Shown: positions 18,384 through 26,668 of the stretch, piece after piece
How positions within the stretch are numbered: position 1 is the stretch's first letter
Layout of the letters: each line of letters begins with the position of its first letter
NCBI RefSeq assembly: GCF_019802285.1
Contig: NZ_JAIEUJ010000001.1
Location: 806,001 to 870,000 of the forward strand
From: Novilysobacter antarcticus
Lineage (GTDB): Bacteria > Pseudomonadota > Gammaproteobacteria > Xanthomonadales > Xanthomonadaceae
Direction of reading: 5' to 3'
DNA length: 64,000 nt
The notes under the pieces: model-generated
Seen by the model: the letters and a program-made list of their open reading frames with translations, nothing else
The model's database searches: none
Told to the model about the DNA's origin: nothing
Program-made: the position numbers and the translations under genes

Positions 18384-18647
18384 TCAGCCGCTGCAACCAC
18401 CGCAGCAGATGGACGGCAACTGCTCGATCGCATCCGGCTCCACCGGATAGCCCGCAAAGCCCAGCACGACGGCCAGATGATCCGAATCCAACGCAGCGGC
18501 GACACGCAGTCGTCGGCTGGCTGGGGTGAAATCGACTACCGCGGCGGGGTCAACGTCGTAAATGGCGTCTTCGATCCGCGCCAGCGCCTGTGGGTCGATC
18601 GTTGCGGCGCCCACCCTGTCGCCCATGTCGACGTGAAACTCGCTCAT
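18384..18647 (-). CDS. Small HMA-fold-like protein with C-terminal Cys cluster
   Basis: The protein has 87 residues; the start at ATG 18647 has GGAG about 8 bases upstream. The strand/helix order (E-F-H-V-D-M, helix D-P-Q-A-L-A-R-I-E-D-A-I, strands A-V-V-D-F and R-L-R-V-A, helix H-L-A-V-V-L-G-F-A-G-Y-P-V) looks like a heavy-metal-associated beta-alpha-beta-beta-alpha-beta domain. The usual N-terminal CxxC loop is absent. Instead the protein ends I-C-C-G-G-C-S-G (C81, C82, C85). It could be a metal chaperone that moved its ligands to the tail. Fold and function are inferences. It lies between the MscS and DUF962 genes on the same strand. Confidence 0.7.
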   Translation of the reverse strand: MSEFHVDMGDRVGAATIDPQALARIEDAIYDVDPAAVVDFTPASRRLRVAAALDSDHLAVVLGFAGYPVEPDAIEQLPSICCGGCSG

Positions 18648-18719
18648 GCCGGTACTCCTGCCTGTATTCACCTTGCCACCCATGGTGGGCGGACCACCGC
18701 CGGCAGGCCCTGACCGGGA

Positions 18720-19388
18720 TCAAGCGTCGGGCAGACCGTAGCGCCGGTTGGTGCTCTGTTCAGTCGGATTCGCAAGCACGTTCGGATACGTCGTGACGCC
18801 TTGGGGCTGGGTGGTGATAGCAGTCGGATTAGCGCCGCCACGCGCAGGCAGGTGACGGCGCACCGTGCGCTGGAAGAACAGGTTGTTGGGCACTTGCAGG
18901 ACCGACGAGGACTTGCCGTCGATGCATTCCTGCAGCGTGGTGTAGATCAGGTTGATGTCCACCACCTGGCCTTTCAGGCCCGGCTTTTCCCCATTTTCCA
19001 GCAATTCGATGTGGTCATTCAGCCGGAATGGACGGGTGGTGAGGATCAACGCGGTGCAGAAAATATTGGACAGCACGCTCCATGCGGCGAAGAACGCTAC
19101 CGCGCCTACGGCGGCAAAGCCGGTGAACGCGGTCCACAGGATGGTCCCTGAGACGCCAAAGCGCTCCAGAATCAACAGCAGGGCGCCGAAGGACACCAGG
19201 AATCCCAGCAGACGACGGCCGCCGATCGCCACCTGCGGCAACAGGTTGTAGCGCTGGCTGACCCGCGTGATCAGGCGCCGCCCCAGTGCGCGCACCGCCC
19301 ACGCCGCAATCACGATCAGCACGATCTGCCCGGCTGGGAGCAACACGTCCAGCCATTGCTGGACCCAGGGTGATAATTGGTCTTTCAT
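18720..19388 (-). CDS. Short MscS-type mechanosensitive channel protein
   Basis: The protein has 222 residues. Helices at about 15-35, 60-80 and 85-115 are followed by a segment like F-F-A-A-W-S-V-L-S-N-I-F and the beta-domain piece R-P-F-R-L-N-D-H-I-E-L. This is the MscS pore-lining helix and middle domain. It then reads V-D-I-N-L-I-Y-T-T-L and V-P-N-N-L-F-F-Q and ends in a Thr/Asn/Pro-rich tail, so the large C-terminal cage of E. coli MscS is missing. Short variants of this kind occur in many genomes. The start at 19388 is chosen because the upstream 25 residues do not look coding. Confidence 0.83.
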   Translation of the reverse strand: MKDQLSPWVQQWLDVLLPAGQIVLIVIAAWAVRALGRRLITRVSQRYNLLPQVAIGGRRLLGFLVSFGALLLILERFGVSGTILWTAFTGFAAVGAVAFFAAWSVLSNIFCTALILTTRPFRLNDHIELLENGEKPGLKGQVVDINLIYTTLQECIDGKSSSVLQVPNNLFFQRTVRRHLPARGGANPTAITTQPQGVTTYPNVLANPTEQSTNRRYGLPDA

Positions 19389-19550
19389 CGGCGATCGGAC
19401 GCTCTTGCGGGTGGCCGGGCCCGCTCGCGGACCCTTGAGGTTTGCAAGGATACCGGCCCCCATCCGCCGGCGTGGGGGTGGCTTTTGTCATGGGTGCGAA
19501 AATGGCGTATCGGTTAGGCTGCAGCATCCCATCGACGAGGTTCCTGTCCT

Positions 19551-21776
19551 ATGAAGCACCCTCTCGCGCTGGCCCTGGCAGTGGCGCTGACCACCAGCCT
19601 GGCCGCCTGCAGCCAGTCCGACGCCAATACGGCTGAGCCCAGCCAGTCCGCAACCCAGGACGGCAACACCGTGAACGAATCCAGCGACAACCCCTTCTTT
19701 GCCGAGAGCAGCCTACCGCTGCACTACCCCGCCTTCGACAAGATCACCGACGCCGATTTCGGCCCCGGCTTTGATCGCGGCATGGCCGAGCACCTCAAGG
19801 AAGTCGAAGCGATCGCCGACAACGCCGAGGCGCCGACCTTCGAGAACACCATCATCGCGCTGGAGAAGTCCGGCGAGATCCTCGACCGTACCTCGACCGT
19901 GTTCTTCTCGCTGGTCGGTGCGGACACCAACGACACCCGCAAGGCGATCCAGGCCGAGTACGCGCCCAAGCTGGCCGCGCACCGCGACGCCATTGCGCTG
20001 AACCCGAAGCTCTTCGAGCGCATCCAGAAGCTGTACGACACCCGCGACTCGCTGGGCCTGGACGCCGAGGGCGTGCGCCTGGTCGAGCGGTACCACACCG
20101 ACCTGGTCCGTTCGGGCGCCAAGCTTCCCGAAGCCGACAAGGTCCGCCTGAAGGAGATCAACGGCGAGTTGGCCAACCTCAGCACCCAGTTCAACCAGAA
20201 CGTGCTGGCCGAGGTCAACGCCTCCGCCATTACGGTTGACAGCAAGGACGAGCTGGCCGGCATGACGGACGACCAGATCGCCGCCGCCGCCGATGCGGCC
20301 AAGGCCGCCGGCAAGGACGGCAAGTACGTCATCGCCCTGCTCAACACCACCGGCCAGCCGTTGCAGTCGCAGCTCGAGAACCGCGCCCTGCGCGAGCGCC
20401 TGTACAAGGCATCGGTGAGCCGCGGCAGCCGTGGCAACGAGTTCGACAACACCAAGCTGGTCTCGACGATCCTCAAGCTGCGCGCCGAAAAGGCCGAGAT
20501 GCTGGGCTATCCGACCTACGCGGCCTACGTGCTGGCCGATGAAACCGCCAAGACCCCCGAGGCGGTAAACGAAATGCTCGGCAAGCTGGCTCCCCCGGCC
20601 GTCGCCAACGCCCGCCGCGAAGGCGCTGCGCTGCAGGCGATGATCGACAAGGAGCAGGCCGCCAAGGGCGAGCCCACCTTCAAGCTGGAGCCGTGGGATT
20701 GGGCGTATTACACCGAGAAGGTCCGCGCCGACAAATACGACTTCGACGAGTCCCAGCTCAAGCCGTATCTGGAAATGAAGAACGTGCTCGAGAACGGCGT
20801 GTTCTACGCCGCCGGCCAGCTGTACGGCCTGACCTTCAAGCAGCGCACCGACCTGCCGGTCTACCACCCCGACGTGACCACGTATGACGTGTTCGACAAG
20901 GACGGCAGCCAGCTGGCGATCTTCGTGTTCGACCCGTTTGCCCGTCCGTCCAAGCGCGGCGGGGCGTGGATGAACTCCTACGTCTCCCAGTCCGAACTGA
21001 CGGGCAACCTGCCGATCGTTGCCAACCACCTCAACATCACCAAGCCGACCAATGGCCCGGCCCTGATGACGTGGGACGAGACCACCACGATGTTTCACGA
21101 GTTCGGCCATGCGCTGCACGGCATGTTCTCGAACGTGAAGTACCCGTACTTCAGCGGCACCAGCGTGCCGCGCGACTTTGTCGAGTTCCCGTCCCAAGTC
21201 AACGAGATGTGGGCCGATTGGCCCAGCGTGCTGGCGAACTACGCCAAGCACTACAAGACCGGCGAGGCGATGCCGCAGGCGTTGCTGGACAAGGTGGCGG
21301 CCGCCTCCAAGTTCAACCAGGGCTTTGCCACCACCGAGTACCTGGGTTCGGCGATGCTTGACCAGAGCTGGCACCAGGCCAAGGCCGACAAGATCCCTGA
21401 CGCTGCCGGCGTGATGGACTTTGAAGGCGCTGCGCTGAAAGCCAACGGGACCGACTACGCCGCCGTGCCGCCGCGCTACCGCACGCCCTACTTCAGCCAC
21501 ATTATGGGCGGCTACGCAGCGGGCTACTACGCCTACATCTGGTCGGAAGTGCTCGACGCCAATACGGTTGAGTACATCAAGAAGAATGGCGGCCTGACCC
21601 GCGAGAACGGCGATCGCTTCCGCGACACCCTGCTCTCGCGCGGCGGCAGCAAGGACGCCTTGCAGCTGTTCCGCGACTTCGCCGGCCATGAAGCGGAAAT
21701 CACGCCGTTGCTGGTGCGCCGCGGACTTGATGGAACGGTCACCGATGACAGCAAGGTGCCGGTTATCAAGGAGTAG
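19551..21776 (+). CDS. dcp: Peptidyl-dipeptidase Dcp, lipoprotein form (M3 family)
   Basis: This 741-residue M3 zinc metallopeptidase removes dipeptides from peptide C-termini. The N-terminus is a lipoprotein signal ending L-A-A-C at residue 20, so this copy is membrane-anchored in the periplasm, unlike cytosolic E. coli Dcp. The H-E-F-G-H motif lies at residues 516-520, with the downstream Glu expected in the F-P-S-Q-V-N-E-M segment. The C-terminal Y-R-T-P-Y-F-S-H and G-Y-A-A-G-Y-Y-A-Y-I-W segments belong to the M3 substrate site. It stands alone on its strand and ends before a strong bidirectional terminator. Confidence 0.93.
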   Translation: MKHPLALALAVALTTSLAACSQSDANTAEPSQSATQDGNTVNESSDNPFFAESSLPLHYPAFDKITDADFGPGFDRGMAEHLKEVEAIADNAEAPTFENTIIALEKSGEILDRTSTVFFSLVGADTNDTRKAIQAEYAPKLAAHRDAIALNPKLFERIQKLYDTRDSLGLDAEGVRLVERYHTDLVRSGAKLPEADKVRLKEINGELANLSTQFNQNVLAEVNASAITVDSKDELAGMTDDQIAAAADAAKAAGKDGKYVIALLNTTGQPLQSQLENRALRERLYKASVSRGSRGNEFDNTKLVSTILKLRAEKAEMLGYPTYAAYVLADETAKTPEAVNEMLGKLAPPAVANARREGAALQAMIDKEQAAKGEPTFKLEPWDWAYYTEKVRADKYDFDESQLKPYLEMKNVLENGVFYAAGQLYGLTFKQRTDLPVYHPDVTTYDVFDKDGSQLAIFVFDPFARPSKRGGAWMNSYVSQSELTGNLPIVANHLNITKPTNGPALMTWDETTTMFHEFGHALHGMFSNVKYPYFSGTSVPRDFVEFPSQVNEMWADWPSVLANYAKHYKTGEAMPQALLDKVAAASKFNQGFATTEYLGSAMLDQSWHQAKADKIPDAAGVMDFEGAALKANGTDYAAVPPRYRTPYFSHIMGGYAAGYYAYIWSEVLDANTVEYIKKNGGLTRENGDRFRDTLLSRGGSKDALQLFRDFAGHEAEITPLLVRRGLDGTVTDDSKVPVIKE

Positions 21777-21798
21777 TCCAGTCGCAAAGCCTGGATGA

Positions 21799-21833
21799 AA
21801 AACGCCGCCGGGTTGATCCCGGCGGCGTTTTTT
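21799..21833. terminator. Bidirectional Rho-independent terminator
   Basis: A GC-rich stem of at least 12 bp (AACGCCGCCGGG / CCCGGCGGCGTT) with loop TTGAT is flanked by A residues on the left and a T run on the right. It can serve both dcp (plus) and the convergent DUF3298 gene (minus). Confidence 0.95.
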
Positions 21834-21863
21834 GTGGGTGGGCACATTGCGGATGCTGCAACG

Positions 21864-22715
21864 CTAACTACCGCCGTCGAAGAGCTCACGGTATTGCGCG
21901 GCCAGATGCGGCATCAACACACCTGCCGGCACATCGACGGTCTGGACGCCATCCGAGTAGGGCCCGACCTGATAGGGCGAGAAAACAAAACGCAGTCCGC
22001 GCAGCTTCCCCGCTGTGCCCTGCAAGGGTTCGAACTGGGCGAACTGCGCGGCCTCGGGCACGGTTCCCTCATCGATCATGCGGCTCGCGTTGCGCATCAT
22101 CCGGGTGCGCTCTGCGGGATCCGGATGATCGGCATCGACGCGCTGGGAGAGGTCCGTGTGCAGTTGTTCGCGGGTGAAGTCGGAAATCGCCTTCCAGCCG
22201 GCCGCGTCGGTTACTAGATCCTCAGCGGTGAGCATCTTCTCCTGCGCGGGAAGCCAGTTGAAACGCGCAAGCAACGGCATCCCATGGGCGCCGCCCGTGT
22301 AGCTGCTGCCATCGGCAGCCCAGGAGACGAGCTGCGGCGTACGCAGCACCTCGACAAAGCTCAGTGACAGGTCGTAGGGAACATTGCTGCCGGCGTCTTC
22401 TCCACGGGGGCGCGACTGCGCGGCCTGGATCATTTCCTCGCGGGCACTGTCGGCGTACGCTTTCAACTGCCGCGCCAGACCGGGATACGTTGACGCGTCG
22501 CCCTGATAGCTGATGCCGACGAGATAGTCGCTCGTTCCCTCGACAACGTCCTCAAGCACTACCGGCTGGTCGTCGGTCACCGGCTCGGGCAACCCCGAAG
22601 GCTGAGTGGTGGCGGTGTCCGCGGGACGGGCAGCATCGGGCGAAGAGCGGTCACAACCGATGGCGGTGACCAGCAAGCCGGCCATGAGCGCGGCGATAAG
22701 TGGCGTGTGACGCAT
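21864..22715 (-). CDS. DUF3298/DUF4163-type lipoprotein
   Basis: The protein has 283 residues, with a lipoprotein signal ending I-G-C at residue 21 and a Pro/Thr-rich linker. The body carries Y-T-G-G-A-H-G and F-N-W-L, the H-G motif and following strand of the RsiV/DUF3298 domain. F-V-F-S-P-Y-Q-V-G-P-Y-S-D-G stands near the C-terminus, where the family usually ends. Related domains bind lysozyme in Bacillus RsiV, but there is no sigma factor gene next to this one, so an anti-sigma role is not supported. Confidence 0.85.
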   Translation of the reverse strand: MRHTPLIAALMAGLLVTAIGCDRSSPDAARPADTATTQPSGLPEPVTDDQPVVLEDVVEGTSDYLVGISYQGDASTYPGLARQLKAYADSAREEMIQAAQSRPRGEDAGSNVPYDLSLSFVEVLRTPQLVSWAADGSSYTGGAHGMPLLARFNWLPAQEKMLTAEDLVTDAAGWKAISDFTREQLHTDLSQRVDADHPDPAERTRMMRNASRMIDEGTVPEAAQFAQFEPLQGTAGKLRGLRFVFSPYQVGPYSDGVQTVDVPAGVLMPHLAAQYRELFDGGS

Positions 22716-22851
22716 GAAGCGATTCCCTGAACGATTTGTGCGCAGCCTAATCGCGCGGACGTGACGTCCGTATGCACGAAAGCCCTGCGCGACAACGCCT
22801 GGGCTCGAACGGCTGTTTATTGCTGCGGATCAGGTCCGGCGGGGTATCCCC

Positions 22852-23565
22852 TCACCACTCGGTGCGGTGCGGAATCAGACCCTGCAGTTCCTCGTCGGTC
22901 AGATTTCGCCATTGGCCGATCTTCAAGCGGCCCAGTTTGACGTTGCCAATACGGACACGCACCAGCGTTTTGACCCGGAATTTGAAGTACGCAGCCATCA
23001 GGCGGACCTGGCGGTTGAGCCCTTGCACCAGCACGATGCGGAACCCAAAACGCCCCAACTTGGAGGTCTTGCAGGGCAACGTGGTCTGGCCGTGGATGGG
23101 CACCCCCTTGGCCATCGCGCGCAGGAACTCCGGCGTCACGTCGTGATTGACCGCGACCAGATACTCCTTCTCCAGCTTGTTCTCGGCACGCAGGATCTCG
23201 TTGACGATGTCACCGTTGCTGGTCAGCAGGATCAGCCCTTCCGAGTCCTTGTCGAGCCGGCCGACAGGAAAGATCCGCTGCTCGTGGCCAATGAAATCGA
23301 TGATGTTCCCGTCCACCGCCGACTCGGTCGTGCAGGTGATCCCCACCGGCTTGTTGAGCATGATGTATACGTGCTTGCGCTTGCCCTTGGCCACGGTACG
23401 CACGCGCAACGCCTGGCCATCGATCTTGACCTCGTCATCCTCACCGACTTCCGAGCCGACCCTCGCGCGAACACCGTTCACGGTCACCCGACCTTCGGAG
23501 ATCAGGCGATCGGCTTCGCGGCGGGAACAGAAACCGCTTTCGCTGATGTGTTTGTTGAGGCGCAT
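22852..23565 (-). CDS. rluF: 23S rRNA pseudouridine synthase RluF
   Basis: The protein has 237 residues. An N-terminal S4 RNA-binding domain (M-R-L-N-K-H-I-S-E-S-G-F-C-S-R-R-E-A-D) precedes the RsuA-type catalytic domain, whose G-R-L-D-K-D-S-E-G-L motif contains the catalytic Asp. The basic tail V-K-L-G-R-L-K-I-G-Q-W-R-N-L fits the RluF subgroup, which modifies U2604 of 23S rRNA (E. coli numbering). The start at ATG 23565 matches the conserved start of the S4 domain; a 13-residue longer frame is less likely. The upstream GNAT gene is on the same strand, about 100 bases away. Confidence 0.88.
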   Translation of the reverse strand: MRLNKHISESGFCSRREADRLISEGRVTVNGVRARVGSEVGEDDEVKIDGQALRVRTVAKGKRKHVYIMLNKPVGITCTTESAVDGNIIDFIGHEQRIFPVGRLDKDSEGLILLTSNGDIVNEILRAENKLEKEYLVAVNHDVTPEFLRAMAKGVPIHGQTTLPCKTSKLGRFGFRIVLVQGLNRQVRLMAAYFKFRVKTLVRVRIGNVKLGRLKIGQWRNLTDEELQGLIPHRTEW

Positions 23566-23667
23566 GGCTGCTTGGTGACCGGTACGGGTCGCGTAGGCTG
23601 GCACAAGTGTCCGTCAATGGCGAACACCCGACCATGATCGGCCGACAACGGCAAAGCCCCTGGGCAG

Positions 23668-23973
23668 TTACCCGCCTTGTTCCACGAGGGAAAGATAGGC
23701 GGGATGGCGCTTGGCCCATCCAGCGGCATAGCTGCATTCCGGGCGCACCTTCCATTCCTGCCTGCTGGCGTGCTCGAAGGCCGCTTCCACGAGTTGCCCG
23801 GCTATTCCGCGGCCGCCAATCTCGGAGGGCACAACGGTGTGGGTGATAACCATGACACCGCCTTCCTCTTGATAGTCGAGTACCGCATCGGTGCCATCGA
23901 CGGTGAGAATGAAGCGGCCGGCGTCAACGTCGTGACGCGGCGGTGGCGTTTGTGGAGAAGATTGACCTGCCAT
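23668..23973 (-). CDS. Small GNAT-type N-acetyltransferase (YjdJ-like)
   Basis: The protein has 101 residues and starts at ATG 23973 with GGAG 7 bases upstream. The core is L-D-Y-Q-E-E-G-G-V-M-V-I-T-H-T-V-V-P, then G-G-R-G-I-A-G-Q-L-V for acetyl-CoA binding, and C-S-Y-A-A-G-W-A-K-R-H-P-A-Y, the ending typical of the short GNAT group (GNAT_acetyltr_2). The acceptor is unknown. It lies upstream of rluF on the same strand. Confidence 0.85.
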   Translation of the reverse strand: MAGQSSPQTPPPRHDVDAGRFILTVDGTDAVLDYQEEGGVMVITHTVVPSEIGGRGIAGQLVEAAFEHASRQEWKVRPECSYAAGWAKRHPAYLSLVEQGG

Positions 23974-24087
23974 GGGGAAGCTCCTGGTGTTGTTGGGTTG
24001 CCAGCAATCTACTACCGGAGGCATTCACCAGGCATGAGCACCGCGCACATGGGCAGAGCGTGCCATCCCTCGGCTGGACCTGACGCA

Positions 24088-24112
24088 CCGGGGCAACGCG
24101 CCCCTGCCCCGG
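24088..24112 (+). other. Strong hairpin upstream of a small acidic-protein gene
   Basis: A perfect 8-bp stem CCGGGGCA / TGCCCCGG encloses a 9-base loop. It lies in the 225-base gap between the divergent GNAT and small-protein genes, 87 bases before the small protein start. No T run follows. It could be a leader structure on either strand. Confidence 0.4.
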
Positions 24113-24166
24113 GCTCCCCATCCCGGGCGTTGGCGACTGGCACGGAACCTGCGCTTACCTGGTTAT

Positions 24167-24183
24167 CCCCGCTTGCCGCGGGG
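24167..24183 (+). other. Short hairpin next to the small-protein ribosome site
   Basis: CCCCGC / GCGGGG pair with loop TTGCC. The stem ends 3 bases before the GGGGAG ribosome site at 24186, so it might affect translation of the 66-residue protein. Confidence 0.35.
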
Positions 24184-24198
24184 TTGGGGAGATCAGCA

Positions 24199-24399
24199 AT
24201 GTGGGATCAGGACAATTCGTTTCCCCCACCCTGCACTGCGGGGGCGGACAACGATGCAGAGGAATTGGTCACGCGGCTCTACGAGCTGAGCCAGGATTCG
24301 GCGGCCGACGGCGCGGAACTGGAGAGCCTCGATGCCATCGTCTACCAGCGCCTGCTGCAAACCTACGGCGACGAGGCTACCGAACCGCTCGAATCCTGA
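24199..24399 (+). CDS. Small acidic hypothetical protein
   Basis: This is a 66-residue protein that I do not recognise. It starts at ATG 24199, with GGGGAGA 6 bases upstream; a far longer in-frame reading from 23677 runs antisense to the GNAT gene and is rejected. It is strongly acidic, with a Pro-rich opening (F-P-P-P-C-T) and a helical body (E-E-L-V-T-R-L-Y-E-L then L-E-S-L-D-A-I-V-Y-Q-R-L-L-Q-T-Y-G). It has no signal peptide or membrane segment. The body could be a small helical hairpin or a protein-interaction module. It converges on the rhomboid gene with a 6-base gap. Confidence 0.65.
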   Translation: MWDQDNSFPPPCTAGADNDAEELVTRLYELSQDSAADGAELESLDAIVYQRLLQTYGDEATEPLES

Positions 24400-24405
24400 C
24401 CGGCC

Positions 24406-25011
24406 TCACCCGAACGATGGGCTCAGCAGCTCACGCAGGAAGTGGCTACCGATGGCCGGATTGAGCATCAGCACGAACAGAACGCCGTAGATCGCGCCCG
24501 ACAGGTGGGCACTGTGGTTGGTTCGGCCGGCGCCGCTGCGGTCCATCCAGAACGAGTAGCCGACAAAGAACACGCCGTACAGGATTGCTGGCACCGGCAG
24601 GAAGAAAACGAAGATCAGCGACCACGGCTTGACCAGGATGAAGGCGAACAACACCGCCGACACCGCCCCGGACGCCCCCAGACTGCGGTAGTTGCGGTCA
24701 CCCTTGTGGCGCAGGTAGGTGGGCATGATCGCCACCACGATCGCCGACAGGTAAAAGAGCGCGAAGCCGACGGGCCCGATCATCTGCGTTATCAGCTGCT
24801 CGGCGAACCGGCCGAAAAAGAACAGCGTGATCATGTTGAACAACAGGTGCTGCCAATCGGCGTGGATGAAGCCGTGTGTGATGAGGCGGTCGTACTGCTT
24901 CGCGCCGCTGATTGCCGGCGGCCAAAGGATGAGGCGCTCCAGCAGGCGAGGGTTGCCGAACGCCTGCCAGGACACCAGCACGGTGATGGCAATAATGGCC
25001 AATGTGATCAT
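24406..25011 (-). CDS. Rhomboid-family intramembrane serine protease
   Basis: The 201-residue protein has about six transmembrane helices. G-A-S-G-A holds the nucleophile S114 and N-H-S-A-H-L-S-G the catalytic H169. H-A-D-W-Q-H-L-L-F-N-M is the conserved oxyanion-side H-x-x-x-H-L-L-x-N motif. It cleaves membrane proteins within or next to their transmembrane segments; the substrate is unknown. It follows the POT transporter gene with a 3-base gap, so the two are very likely cotranscribed. Confidence 0.92.
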   Translation of the reverse strand: MITLAIIAITVLVSWQAFGNPRLLERLILWPPAISGAKQYDRLITHGFIHADWQHLLFNMITLFFFGRFAEQLITQMIGPVGFALFYLSAIVVAIMPTYLRHKGDRNYRSLGASGAVSAVLFAFILVKPWSLIFVFFLPVPAILYGVFFVGYSFWMDRSGAGRTNHSAHLSGAIYGVLFVLMLNPAIGSHFLRELLSPSFG

Positions 25012-25014
25012 GGG

Positions 25015-26583
25015 TCAGACTTTCCGGTAGTGGTCGACGACGCGGTAACGGCGGGCATAGAGTCCGAACACCAGTGCGGCCACCAGTGCGAAGGCAGCGA
25101 AGAAGAACATCTGGAACGACGCGGTACTCAGGCCGGTCGCGGCGATGTTGCCGGTCACCGCATCATTGCGTACCGCGGCATTGGCCAGCAGCACCCAGAG
25201 GTTGCCGATGGTGGTGGTCAGGTTCCAGAAGCTCATCACCACGCCCTTCATCGCGAGTGGCGCCTGGCTGTAGGCAAACTCAAGCCCGGTCGCCGAGACC
25301 AGCACCTCGCCGAAGGTCAGCAGCGCATATGGCAGGACCTGCCAGACGATCGACATCGGATCACCGTTGTCCATGGCCACCTGGATGCCACCGATGACGA
25401 TCCACGCCAGCCCACTGAAGGCGATGCCTGCGGTCATCCGTCGCAGCGCGGTCGGCTCCCAGCCGAAGCGACGCAGCGCCGGGTACAGGACCAGGTTGTT
25501 GAACGGAATCAGGATCATCACCAGCGCCGGGTTCAACGCCTGCATCTGCGATGACACGAACCACTCGGGCTTGGTCATCGCGTTGCCCTGGATGACCCAG
25601 GTCGATGCCTTCTGGTCGAACAGCGAGAAGAACGGCGTGGTCAGCGCGAAGATCACCAGCACACGCAGGACGCTGCGAACGCCATCGACCGCCATGTCCG
25701 GATGCACACCGCGGGCGCGGTCCAGCTGCAGGTAGGCGCCGCCGCCCACGCCAACCAGCAGCACCACCAGTGCGATGCAGAACGCGATCACGAAGCCCAG
25801 GGTCGGGATCAGGGCGAATGAGGCGGCCGCGACCACCACGCCTGCCATCGCCATCCACAAACCCATCCTCCCCTGCCCCGGCCTCTCGGCCAGCAGCGCG
25901 GTGCGGATGACCCGCGAGAAGGAGTCCGGATCGGCCACCGTGGCCGGCGGCACGATCACGTAGTGCTTGCGGCCGAGCCAGAACACAAACGTGGCGATGA
26001 ACATCAGCGCGCCGGGGATGCCGAAGGCCACGCTGGCACCGAAGTGCTTGAGGAACAACGGCATCATCAGCGAGGCGAACAGGGAGCCGAAGTTGATGAT
26101 CCAGTAGAAGCCGTCGAAAACGACCTTCGCCAGATGCTTGTTGGTGTGGTCGAACTGGTCGCCCACGAAGGACGCCACCAGCGGTTTGATGCCGCCCGCG
26201 CCCAGGGCGATCAGGCCCAGGCCGGTAAAGAAGCCCGTGCGACTGTCCTCGAACATCGCCAGGCACGCATGCCCGGCGCAGTAGATGAGGCTGAACCACA
26301 GGATGGTGTTGTACTTGCCGAAAAACCGGTCCGACAGGTAGCCGCCCAGCAACGGGAAGAAGTACACACCGATCATGAAGGTGTGCATCAGGTCCTTCGC
26401 CGCGAGCTCGCGCTCGGTGCCTTCCAGGATGTGCTGCAGCAACGTCGAGGTGATCAGGAACTGCACCAGGATGTTGCGCATGCCATAGAAGCTGAAGCGC
26501 TCGCATCCCTCGTTGCCGATGATGTAGCGGATCTGGCGCGGAAACCGGGCCTTGCCGGTCGCCGCGGCGGCGTTGATCGTCAT
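25015..26583 (-). CDS. Proton-dependent oligopeptide transporter (POT/PTR2 family)
   Basis: The protein has 522 residues with about 12-14 transmembrane helices. The N-terminal E-R-F-S-F-Y-G-M-R (the ExxERFxYY-like proton-coupling motif) is followed by F-F-P-L-L-G-G-Y-L-S-D-R and F-Y-W-I-I-N-F-G-S-L, the PTR2 signature. It imports di- and tripeptides with protons. The combination with a membrane-anchored Dcp 3 kb away fits peptide scavenging, though they are not in one operon. Confidence 0.9.
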   Translation of the reverse strand: MTINAAAATGKARFPRQIRYIIGNEGCERFSFYGMRNILVQFLITSTLLQHILEGTERELAAKDLMHTFMIGVYFFPLLGGYLSDRFFGKYNTILWFSLIYCAGHACLAMFEDSRTGFFTGLGLIALGAGGIKPLVASFVGDQFDHTNKHLAKVVFDGFYWIINFGSLFASLMMPLFLKHFGASVAFGIPGALMFIATFVFWLGRKHYVIVPPATVADPDSFSRVIRTALLAERPGQGRMGLWMAMAGVVVAAASFALIPTLGFVIAFCIALVVLLVGVGGGAYLQLDRARGVHPDMAVDGVRSVLRVLVIFALTTPFFSLFDQKASTWVIQGNAMTKPEWFVSSQMQALNPALVMILIPFNNLVLYPALRRFGWEPTALRRMTAGIAFSGLAWIVIGGIQVAMDNGDPMSIVWQVLPYALLTFGEVLVSATGLEFAYSQAPLAMKGVVMSFWNLTTTIGNLWVLLANAAVRNDAVTGNIAATGLSTASFQMFFFAAFALVAALVFGLYARRYRVVDHYRKV

Positions 26584-26668
26584 CTTTCGCTCGTCCGGAA
26601 AAATCGGAACCCGGAGCCTACGCGATGCGGATGGCCAAAGCCCATGCCGTTGGCGGTGTTTGGCTCAC

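Noticed and set aside
19713-21845. 710-residue open frame on the minus strand
   Set aside because: It is antisense to dcp and crosses the bidirectional terminator.
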